A DNA stretch of 64,000 bases, taken from positions 310,001-374,000 of the forward strand of contig NZ_BOOH01000019.1 in assembly GCF_016863135.1 (NCBI RefSeq). Direction: 5' to 3'. Source of the stretch: Planobispora longispora (lineage in GTDB: Bacteria; Actinomycetota; Actinomycetes; Streptosporangiales; Streptosporangiaceae). This document shows positions 29,816 through 36,279 of this stretch, one piece after another (position 1 is the stretch's first letter; every line of letters starts with the position of its first letter). The translations under genes and the position numbers were made by a program. The notes under the pieces were generated by a model, which saw nothing but the letters and a program-made list of their open reading frames with translations, had not been told where the DNA came from and did not search any database.

Positions 29816-29980
29816 CGAACGATCCCAGTCTAGCGTCACACTGTGCGAGCTTTGTCCATTTATGGGTGACGTCGGGCAGGCAGCGGGGTCCTCGCCGGCG
29901 TCCTCATCGGTGGAGGGAGGCGTGGCGATCCGTCTCACGGGCAGCCTCAGGAAACACCGCCGGAGGCCGATGAGGACACC

Positions 29981-31654
29981 GTGACCGAGTACGTTCATTC
30001 CGCGGAGGCCCGGGACAAGATCTTCGCCGGACTGCTGGAGCACCCGCACACACGCGTCGCCGCGCTGACGGCCGACGGACGCCGGATACCGGCGCCCGAC
30101 GCGCTCGCGCGCGACGCCGACCGGCTGCTCCCCGTACCGGGGGACAACTCCAACCTCCTGGAGATGCTGCGCCCGGCGGACGTGGTGGACGCCCTGGCCG
30201 CCTGGGAGCGCACCGCCAGGACGGGCGTGGGAAGAATCAGCGCCCAGCTGAGTGACGAGCCGGGCCGCCGCTACGAGCTGACCGCCATCGACATGCGGCA
30301 CCGCTACGGCGTGTTCGTCTGCGTTCTCATGGATCTCGGCATGCACCCGGCCCTCTCCGACGGCGACCGGAGCGAGCAGTCACTGGCGGCCCTGCGCCCC
30401 CGCTCGGCGCGGATGCTCAAGAAGTTCGACGGGGTCATCGCCGACATCGACGACCGGGTGACCGGGATGTTCGGCTGGACCAGGGAGCAGATGATCGGCT
30501 CCCGGTCGACGCAGTTCTTCCACGAGGAGGACGTGCAGCGGTCCATCGCCGCCTGGCTCGACATGCTGAGCACCAAGCAGAGCTCGCGGGTGCGCGTGCG
30601 CCACAGCCGCGCGGACGGCAGCTGGCTGTGGATCGAGGTGGAGAACATCTACCAGGAGGCGGCGGAACTCGCGGAAGCCGTCATGGTCAGCCACATCAGC
30701 GACATCTCCGAGGAGATGGCCGCCTACGAGGCGCTGCGCCACCGCGAGCAGCTGTTCCGCAGGCTGGCCGACTCGCTGCCCATCGGCCTGCTCCAGCTGG
30801 AGCAGGACGGCTCCGTCGTCTACGCCAACTCCCTGCTCACCTCGATGCTGGGAACCGGTGCGGCGGGAACCGTCCACGAGCAGCTCGCGAGCGTCGCCGA
30901 CCAGGATCGCGCGACGCTGGACACGGCGTTCCAGGACGTCCTCGCCGGAGGCCCCGACCGGGAGCTCGAAGTCACCCTCCAGCCCCTGCCGGCCTCCGGG
31001 GAACAGCGCCGTTGCACGTTCACGCTGATCGGCCTGTCGGACGAGGAGGGCGCACCCGGAGCCCTCGCCTGCGTGAGGGACATCACCGAGAGCGTGCGCT
31101 CGCGGGAGGAGCTGCGGGTCAAAGCGACCTTCGACCACCTCACGGGGTGCTACAACCGCGCCTCCAGCCTGGCGATCCTCGACCGGGAACTCTCCGTGGA
31201 GGGCCACCACCTCACCGGAGTGATCTTCGCTGATCTCAACGAGTTCAAGGGCGTCAACGACTCCCTCGGGCACGCCGCGGGCGACGAACTGCTCGTGACC
31301 GCCGCGAACCGGATCAGGAGCGTGCTCCGCAGCGACGACGTCGTCGGACGGATCGGCGGAGACGAGTTCCTGCTGATCTGCCCGCGTCTCGAACAGGCCG
31401 CCGAGGTGATCAACATCGCCGAGCGCGTCGGCAAGGCCCTGGAGGGCGACGTCGTCCTGTCAGCCGGCACGGCACGCCTCAGCGCCGCCATCGGCGTGGC
31501 ATGCTCCACGGACGGCTCCACCGGCGACGTCCTCATCGCACAGGCGGACGCGGCCATGTACGAATCCAAGCGCCTCAAGCCCCGCCGTCCGGTCCTCTTC
31601 GAGCAGCCCCTCCCAGCCCCGGAGAGCGAGAAACCAGCCCCCACCAGGCCGTAG
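29981..31654 (+). CDS. PAS-domain diguanylate cyclase (GGDEF)
   Basis: 557 residues. N-terminal sensor region (1-115), PAS domain around 140-245 (TGMFGWTREQMIGSRSTQFF), second PAS around 255-375, then GGDEF domain (380-540). The active site is intact as IGGDEF (about 459-463), and an RSDD product-inhibition site lies exactly five residues before it. It should make c-di-GMP from two GTP. No membrane segment is seen, so it is a cytosolic sensor. No EAL domain is present. It lies 0.9 kb from the interrupted yajQ gene, a family with known c-di-GMP binders. Confidence 0.93.
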   Translation: MTEYVHSAEARDKIFAGLLEHPHTRVAALTADGRRIPAPDALARDADRLLPVPGDNSNLLEMLRPADVVDALAAWERTARTGVGRISAQLSDEPGRRYELTAIDMRHRYGVFVCVLMDLGMHPALSDGDRSEQSLAALRPRSARMLKKFDGVIADIDDRVTGMFGWTREQMIGSRSTQFFHEEDVQRSIAAWLDMLSTKQSSRVRVRHSRADGSWLWIEVENIYQEAAELAEAVMVSHISDISEEMAAYEALRHREQLFRRLADSLPIGLLQLEQDGSVVYANSLLTSMLGTGAAGTVHEQLASVADQDRATLDTAFQDVLAGGPDRELEVTLQPLPASGEQRRCTFTLIGLSDEEGAPGALACVRDITESVRSREELRVKATFDHLTGCYNRASSLAILDRELSVEGHHLTGVIFADLNEFKGVNDSLGHAAGDELLVTAANRIRSVLRSDDVVGRIGGDEFLLICPRLEQAAEVINIAERVGKALEGDVVLSAGTARLSAAIGVACSTDGSTGDVLIAQADAAMYESKRLKPRRPVLFEQPLPAPESEKPAPTRP

Positions 31655-31819
31655 CGACTCAGCTTCCGTCCGTGGTCCGTAAGGTCACCGTACGGCCGGC
31701 AGTCGGACGGCCACGCCTCGGCCAGAGCTCCTATCACCTCTCCGCTGATCAGGATCTCTTTTCCCATCAGAGGGGCGCTGCTGTTCCTGCTCTGGGCGGC
31801 GGCCACGGGTCACATCGCC

Positions 31820-32125
31820 ATGGTGGAGCGCCCGGTCCCGCACGAGGCGGCGCTGCACGCGTCCGGTGCGGCGGAGAGTGCGAGCGCGGCCGCCGCGGCC
31901 CTGGTCTGGATCAGCGTTGCCCTGTTCGCGACGGGTGTGATCATGAGCCTCGGGGAGGACCGTCGCCGGGGACACCTCGGCTGGGTGGAGTCCTCGGGGA
32001 CGGAGTACGTGGCGGTGTGCGAATGCGGATGGCGCGACACGGCGCGGGAGGAGGCCACGGCAGCCTTCGTCGAGGCCGGAAATCACGCGGGGCGTGTCGA
32101 CCTCCAGGTGCGACCACTGTCATAG
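31820..32125 (+). CDS. Small membrane-anchored protein with a CxCxW motif
   Basis: 101 residues from the ATG at 31820. One clear helix (AAAALVWISVALFATGVIMSLG) is followed by a cytosolic domain with YVAVCECGWRDTAREEATAA. Upstream in frame lies another hydrophobic stretch (GALLFLLWAAATGHIA) that has no ATG, GTG or TTG start; the true N-terminus may be longer or the gene 5'-truncated. No function is known. Confidence 0.55.
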   Translation: MVERPVPHEAALHASGAAESASAAAAALVWISVALFATGVIMSLGEDRRRGHLGWVESSGTEYVAVCECGWRDTAREEATAAFVEAGNHAGRVDLQVRPLS

Positions 32126-32261
32126 AAGCGGCATGAGCTGAAAACGCGACCAAAATCATTGCCTGACCGCCGACATGCGGCCGCTCGGAACGGCCTACGA
32201 CTGCATGCCCGGAGAAAGCAAAAGAGGCCCCGGAGGGCCTCTCAGCTGTCGATCTGGCTGG

Positions 32262-32343
32262 TGGCAGGTGATGGGTTCGAACCATCGTAGGCTGAGCCGA
32301 CGGTTTTACAGACCGTTCCCTTTGGCCGCTCGGGCAACCTGCC
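32262..32343 (-). tRNA. tRNA-Tyr (GTA)
   Basis: Acceptor GGCAGGT/ACCTGCC, anticodon stem-loop ACGGTCTGTAAAACCGT with GTA, long type II variable arm, T-arm GATGGTTCGAACCCATC. It is 82 nt. It lies 250 bp left of the mobile element, and its 3' end is intact with no duplicate in the window. Confidence 0.95.
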
Positions 32344-32590
32344 GTGCCATCCGCTCGTCGCGGCGACATGAAGAAGAATAGCGGACTTCCGGACGTGATG
32401 TGACATCGGCGGCGGGAGCCCGGCGGCTCGCCGTACCAGGGGGTGGGAGGACGGCCCCGGAGCAGGGAAATGATCACTGTTCCGCCGGATGTGTCCCGGA
32501 ACGACGACCCGGCACGGGCGATCATCTTCACCATGCGCCGACAGGCGAAGCGCTATGGTCGATGAGAGAGTCAGAGAGGATAGGCGAGGC

Positions 32591-32638
32591 ATGGCCGACA
32601 GCAGTTTCGACATCCTTGTTAAAGCACAATTCTGCTGA
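32591..32638 (+). pseudogene. 5' fragment of a yajQ-family (UPF0234) gene cut by the mobile element
   Basis: ATG at 32591 follows a purine-rich ribosome site and encodes MADSSFDI, the invariant start of YajQ proteins, which normally continues V-S-K-V. Here it continues LVKAQFC and stops at 32638. Homology ends at 32614. The sequence beyond is element DNA. YajQ-family proteins bind nucleotides, and a Xanthomonas member is a c-di-GMP effector. The remainder is expected beyond the right junction, outside the window. Confidence 0.75.
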
Positions 32639-32640
32639 CA
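32599..32640. other. Left attachment-site junction (attL candidate)
   Basis: The junction between yajQ codons and foreign DNA lies at about 32612-32616. CAGCAG (32599-32604) and CTGCTG (32632-32637) form an imperfect dyad around a core with TTTCGACATCCTTGTTAAAG, a size that suits a serine integrase site. The core cannot be defined without the right end. No integrase gene is inside the window. Confidence 0.55.
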
Positions 32641-32671
32641 ACCGGTTCCCCGCCTGGTCAACCGGTTCCCC
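32639..32671. repeat. Direct repeat CAACCGGTTCCCC beside the junction
   Basis: Two exact 13-bp copies (32639-32651 and 32659-32671) with a 20-bp period. Each contains the palindrome AACCGGTT. They directly follow the attL candidate and may be recombination accessory sites. Confidence 0.7.
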
Positions 32672-32743
32672 CGGTACGGCGTCGTATCAGTGGCCGCACG
32701 GCCGGGCTGCCCGTCCCGCCCTCGTAGGGAGTCGGCGGGGCGG

Positions 32744-33154
32744 TCACGCCCCAGGGATCACCAGGACAGCCCGATCCCCCGCCAGCAGCATCGGCTCCTG
32801 GCCCTCGCGCTCGACACGCAGCACCGCGACGCCCTGGCCGACGCCGAGCCGGCGCCTCTCCTCCGGACTCGGAATGTGGGCGGTCACCCGTGCCGGGCCG
32901 ACGACATCCACGGGAACGAGCTGACGCGGCTCGCGCACCCAGGAGCCAACTCGCCGCTCAGTGACGATCCGGCCCTCGGCCCGCAGGACGGCGATCGCGT
33001 CCCGGATCGTGTCGCGGCCAACCTCGAACTCCTGCGCCAGCCGCCCCTCAGAGGCGAGTTTCTCTCCAGGCGCCAGCTCTCCCTGATCGATCCGAGCACG
33101 CAGGATGTCCGCGACCTGCTGATGCACAGGGGTATAGCTCTCGCGATCAATCAT
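32744..33154 (-). CDS. GntR-family regulator, KorSA-like
   Basis: 136 residues. The GntR winged helix is MIDRESYTPVHQQVADILRA, then GELAPGEKLASEGRLAQEFE, VGRDTIRDAIAVLRAEG, RIVTERRVGSWV. A short C-terminal domain of about 60 residues follows, much smaller than UTRA or FCD effectors. Short GntR proteins control transfer genes in Streptomyces elements (KorSA of pSAM2, KorA/TraR types). Its upstream region and the promoter of the SpdB-like operon share a TGTGGCCAYA dyad, its likely operator. It is the leftmost gene of the element. Confidence 0.85.
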   Translation of the reverse strand: MIDRESYTPVHQQVADILRARIDQGELAPGEKLASEGRLAQEFEVGRDTIRDAIAVLRAEGRIVTERRVGSWVREPRQLVPVDVVGPARVTAHIPSPEERRRLGVGQGVAVLRVEREGQEPMLLAGDRAVLVIPGA

Positions 33155-33193
33155 GATCAGGAGGCTAGATAGGGGTCATGCCGGTAGGCGTAG

Positions 33194-33229
33194 AGGCTTA
33201 GCCCCGGATAAGCCTTGTGGCCATAAGGC
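33194..33229. promoter_or_regulatory. GntR autoregulatory dyads
   Basis: AGGCTTA-gccccgga-TAAGCCT (33194-33215) is followed at once by CTTGTGGCCATAAG (33214-33227), a near-perfect palindrome with the same TGTGGCCA core as the two perfect operators at 36033-36072. Both lie just upstream of the GntR gene. Confidence 0.6.
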
Positions 33230-33361
33230 AACAAGAGTTATTTTGCCTCTGGCATTCATAGGGAACATAGAGCGCATTCTGTGTCTTACTTCCCACCCGG
33301 CTAAATCTCGTCCGATGTGCGTGAGGGGACACCCTCGTAGGGGCGTACATCTGGACGGGCC

Positions 33362-33393
33362 GATGGCCCCGCGGTTTCCGTCGCGGGGCCATC
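33362..33393. terminator. Hairpin, 12-bp stem
   Basis: GATGGCCCCGCG, loop of 8, CGCGGGGCCATC is perfect. A second hairpin, GAAGGCCCGC/GCGGGCCTTC (33429-33460, 12-base loop), follows before the XRE gene. In the 369-bp gap between GntR and XRE genes these suggest a terminated leader or attenuator. No convincing gene lies here. Confidence 0.6.
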
Positions 33394-33523
33394 ACCATGC
33401 CGAAGTCATCCGCAGAGCGCAGACGCGAGAAGGCCCGCAACCGAATGGTCGCGGGCCTTCGCACGGTTCAGGCCCTGCGCTTAGCCTGGGAGTGCGACGT
33501 CACCAGGAAGAGACAGGGCGCTT

Positions 33524-34756
33524 ATGGACCACATTACCCCCGACTCCCCCGAGCCGACACTGACCGTAGGACAGCGGATTCAGCGCATACGTGAGCGGCG
33601 AGGTATGAGCCGCGAGGTCCTCGCCGGGATGGTCGGCAAGAGCGCGAGCTGGCTGAAGGCCGTCGAGAAGGGCCGCCTGCTGCCACCCCGGCTGCCGATG
33701 CTCCTGCTCCTGGCCGAGGCCCTGCAGATCCGCGACCTGATCGAGCTGACCGGAGAGCAGTCGGTGCCCGTACGGATGTTCTCCGGACCTGGGCACCCGG
33801 CTCTGGACTCCGTGCGAGACGCGATCAACAACATGCCGCTGCTGCCGATTGGCACCGTGCAGCCGCTCACCACGTTGCGGGCGCGGCTGGATGCCGCCTG
33901 GCGCACCCGGCACTCCTCCCCCGATCACCGCACGGCCCTCGGCGCGCTGCTGCCGGATCTGATCCGGGACGTGCAGCTCGCCGTGGCGATGTACAGCGGC
34001 GCCGACCGACGTCGCGCGGCCGGCATGCTCGCTGAGACCTACGGCCTGGCTCAGATGTTCATCGCGTACCAGCCCGCACAGGATCTCCTCTGGAGAGTGG
34101 CGGACCGGGCATTGCTCGCAGCCCAGGAGTCCGAGGACCCGATGGCCATCGCCGGCGCGGTGTGGTTCCTGGCCCAGGCTCACCGAGACTCGGGTGATTT
34201 CACGGCGGCCCGGGCCATCAATGAGCAGGGCCTGGCGGTGGTACGGCCGCACATGGACTCCGCCGGCGCCGACCTGCGCGCGATGTGGGGCGCCCTGGAG
34301 TTCGAGCTGGCCTATACCGCGGCCCGACTCGGCGAGAGCGGCGAGGCGTGGCACCACTGGGAGGAAGCGGAGCGGGTCGCCGAGCGCCTGCCTGCGGACT
34401 ACTACCAGCCGTGGACGTCGTTCAGCAGGGTCATCATGAAGCCGCACGCCGTCACCGTCGCGGTCGAGCTTCATGCCAGCGGCGAGTCCGTGAGACAGGC
34501 CGACGCCGCGGTCTCCGCCCCGATCCCGTCACGGCCACGCCGAGGCCGGCACCTGATCGAGGTGGCCCGCGCCCACCAGCTGGCCCGTGATCCCTCGGCC
34601 GTGCTCGGCACGCTGCAGCTGGCGCAGCAGACCGCCCCGGAGACGATCAAGTACAACGGGTTCGCACGGCGGATGACGCTGGAGCTGGTTGAGGGCCCGC
34701 CGGCGCTGCGCCCTCAGGCCCGTGAGCTTGCCGACAGAATCGAACTTCTGGTCTAG
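33524..34756 (+). CDS. XRE-family helix-turn-helix regulator with TPR-like C-terminus
   Basis: 410 residues. HTH at about 13-70: LTVGQRIQRIRERRGMSREV, LAGMVGKSASWLKAVEKG. The rest is helical with repeat-like spacing (about 100-400), a layout seen in Streptomyces regulators of conjugative and developmental loci that bind small partners or peptides. It is the first + strand gene of the element and likely governs the following small genes. The ATG at 33524 is not preceded by a strong site. Confidence 0.85.
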   Translation: MDHITPDSPEPTLTVGQRIQRIRERRGMSREVLAGMVGKSASWLKAVEKGRLLPPRLPMLLLLAEALQIRDLIELTGEQSVPVRMFSGPGHPALDSVRDAINNMPLLPIGTVQPLTTLRARLDAAWRTRHSSPDHRTALGALLPDLIRDVQLAVAMYSGADRRRAAGMLAETYGLAQMFIAYQPAQDLLWRVADRALLAAQESEDPMAIAGAVWFLAQAHRDSGDFTAARAINEQGLAVVRPHMDSAGADLRAMWGALEFELAYTAARLGESGEAWHHWEEAERVAERLPADYYQPWTSFSRVIMKPHAVTVAVELHASGESVRQADAAVSAPIPSRPRRGRHLIEVARAHQLARDPSAVLGTLQLAQQTAPETIKYNGFARRMTLELVEGPPALRPQARELADRIELLV

Positions 34757-34817
34757 CCGAAACGAGGGGGCACAGACTGTACCCCTTGTCTGGCCAGCGG
34801 GTCCTTACGGTCTGTAC

Positions 34818-35102
34818 ATGACCCCTGACACGGCACTCACCGAGCTCCGCACGGCGCTCGCGCAGCGGGGCATCACTACCGTCGACTCCGACGTCGTCGA
34901 GACCCGTGCCGGGTACGCGACGCTCAGCCTCACCCGCGGCCTGCTCATCTGGTGCGGCCCGGAGATGTTCCGCTGGCCCGACGTTACGGGTTCCCGCTGG
35001 GAGTTCCATCCCGTTGAGGACCCGGCCGGCGCGGCCTTGCGCCTCGCGGACATGCCGCCGCCCTGCGCCGACCAGCCGTATGTGCCCGCGGTGGCGCCAT
35101 GA
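34818..35102 (+). CDS. Small hypothetical protein, 94 residues
   Basis: MTPDTALTELRTALAQRGIT begins a compact soluble protein with a possible beta sheet (AGYATLSLTRGLLIWCGPEMFRW). The ATG at 34818 is only weakly preceded by a ribosome site and the transcript may be nearly leaderless. The next ORF overlaps its stop (ATGA), so they are translated together. Pairs like this follow XRE genes in Streptomyces elements. Function unknown. Confidence 0.6.
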   Translation: MTPDTALTELRTALAQRGITTVDSDVVETRAGYATLSLTRGLLIWCGPEMFRWPDVTGSRWEFHPVEDPAGAALRLADMPPPCADQPYVPAVAP

Positions 35103-35323
35103 GCGACTACACCACATGCCTGCACTGCGGTGATGAGCTCGACGTCGTGCCCCGGCTGGACTACATGATCTATAGGTCCCGCCGGCGTGGCCTTTCGCCT
35201 GACGAGCGGACGCGATGCGCCGGAGTCACGGCGATCGGCCACACCCACCAGCCGCGTCCCCGCCAGCCGCGGACGCTGGCGGAGATCCGAGCATCCTTCC
35301 CCCGGGTGCGCCGGACTCAATGA
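35099..35323 (+). CDS. Small protein with a CLHCG zinc-knuckle-like start, 74 residues
   Basis: MSDYTTCLHCGDELDVVPRL begins the protein; the CxxC pair plus later Cys and His (RCAGVTAIGHTH) could bind one zinc. It overlaps the preceding gene by four bases, implying translational coupling. The C-terminus is basic. Function unknown. Confidence 0.55.
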   Translation: MSDYTTCLHCGDELDVVPRLDYMIYRSRRRGLSPDERTRCAGVTAIGHTHQPRPRQPRTLAEIRASFPRVRRTQ

Positions 35324-35520
35324 GCTGGCGTGGCGGCCTCCCCCCGACGCCGTCACGCCTGAAAGCGGCTCGCCTGTCGCCCGCGTAGGGACCGTGCGGC
35401 AGGCGGGCTGATCGTGGTCCCGCTCACAGCTGGAGGGCTCCGGCGGGACCACCGGGCGGCCTCCGGACCCGCGCTCGGGGCCGCCCACCCGACTCCCGGC
35501 CCACACCCACCGGCCGGGCC

Positions 35521-35554
35521 GGCCCCGCCCCCAGCTCCCCGCGGGGGCGGGGCC
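35521..35554 (+). terminator. GC-rich hairpin
   Basis: GGCCCCGCCCCC and GGGGGCGGGGCC form a 12-bp stem with a 10-base loop in the 253-bp gap before the 53-residue ORF. It probably ends the XRE-led transcript. Confidence 0.55.
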
Positions 35555-35576
35555 GCTACTTCCCGAGGAGGACATC

Positions 35577-35738
35577 GTGTTCGGCGGACCACCCCAGATG
35601 ACGCCCGAGGAGCTGGATGAGCTCCTGGCCGCGACTCGGGCGCGCCTGCGTGAGCAGACCGGGCGGATCGGCCGGCACACGGATGAGCTCCTAGAGGAGT
35701 TGGCCGAGCGCTACCCCGAGGACTGGGGCGAACAGTGA
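35577..35738 (+). CDS. Small helical protein, 53 residues
   Basis: The GTG at 35577 follows CGAGGAGGAC at good spacing and gives MFGGPPQMTPEELDELLAAT. The whole protein is a probable amphipathic helix, Glu/Leu/Arg-rich. The stop at 35738 is 17 bp before a perfect 26-bp terminator palindrome. Function unknown. Confidence 0.6.
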   Translation: MFGGPPQMTPEELDELLAATRARLREQTGRIGRHTDELLEELAERYPEDWGEQ

Positions 35739-35755
35739 CCCGATCTACACGACGA

Positions 35756-35781
35756 AGCCCCCGCCCAGCTGGGCGGGGGCT
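35756..35781. terminator. Bidirectional terminator, 26-bp perfect palindrome
   Basis: AGCCCCCGCCCAG and its exact complement abut without a loop. It separates the convergent 53- and 72-residue ORFs. Confidence 0.85.
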
Positions 35782-35796
35782 CTCGTATGTTCTCGG

Positions 35797-36015
35797 TCAG
35801 TCCTCTGCGGGCGGTCGCTCTGGGAGTTCGACTCCCTCTTCGCGGTTGTACCAGGCCATGAAGGCGTTGAGGAGCTTGGTGCGATCGGTGCCCTGTCGCT
35901 GAGCGTTCGCGCCGAAGGCTTTCCATCGCTCATCAGGCGTTCTTACACCGTGCTTCGGCGTCGCTGGCTGGTTGGGCACGAGATCACCGTACGTGGTGCG
36001 GGATGGGGTGAGCAA
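35797..36015 (-). CDS. Small hypothetical protein, 72 residues, TTG start
   Basis: An exact AGGAGG lies five bases before a TTG at 36015, giving MLTPSRTTYGDLVPNQPATP. A GTG at 36045 inside the operator or one at 35979 without a site are less likely. The later part (RWKAFGANAQRQGTDRTKLL, NAFMAWYNREEG) is helical and could be a small DNA-binding or partner protein. It is transcribed divergently from the SpdB-like operon and shares its double operator, so the GntR protein probably controls both. Confidence 0.6.
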   Translation of the reverse strand: MLTPSRTTYGDLVPNQPATPKHGVRTPDERWKAFGANAQRQGTDRTKLLNAFMAWYNREEGVELPERPPAED

Positions 36016-36032
36016 TCTAACCTCCTGTTGCG

Positions 36033-36072
36033 GGTGTGGCCACACCTAACGTAACTTGGGTGTGGCCACACC
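36033..36072. promoter_or_regulatory. Two perfect GGTGTGGCCACACC operators
   Basis: Identical 14-bp palindromes at 36033-36046 and 36059-36072, 26 bp centre to centre (about 2.5 helical turns), lie between the divergent 72-residue gene and the SpdB-like operon. They share the TGTGGCCA core with the site upstream of the GntR gene. GntR-type GTG(N)CAC half-sites fit. Confidence 0.75.
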
Positions 36073-36109
36073 TCAAGGGAATGGCTTCAGCTTCCGAAAG
36101 GACGATCCC

Positions 36110-36199
36110 GTGATCAACAGCTTCTTCTTCGTCATCGAGGTCCTGGCCGTCGTCGTCCTGGCCGCTGGTCTCCACTACCGCGCCAGCCGGAAGCACTGA
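36110..36199 (+). CDS. Tiny single-helix membrane peptide, 29 residues
   Basis: The GTG at 36110 follows GAAAGGACG. The peptide reads VINSFFFVIEVLAVVVLAAG then LHYRASRKH: one membrane helix with a basic tail. It is the first gene downstream of the double operator and precedes the SpdB-like gene by 80 bp. Short spread peptides (SpdA type) are a loose parallel. It may be a real micro-protein or a leader. Confidence 0.5.
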   Translation: MINSFFFVIEVLAVVVLAAGLHYRASRKH

Positions 36200-36279
36200 C
36201 CCTCTGGACCGGGCGGAGGCCGGCGATCCGAGCGCTGGCCTCCGCCCCTCGATCCTGCCCCTGACAGAGAGATGGATCT

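Noticed and set aside
32262-32343. tRNA-Tyr as attachment site of the element
   Set aside because: Its 3' end is intact with no duplicate downstream, and homology to yajQ stops abruptly 270 bp away, which fits an insertion there better.
33397-33594. A 65-codon + strand frame before the XRE gene
   Set aside because: It contains a hairpin within the frame, overlaps the XRE start, and lacks a ribosome site; composition is basic and untypical.
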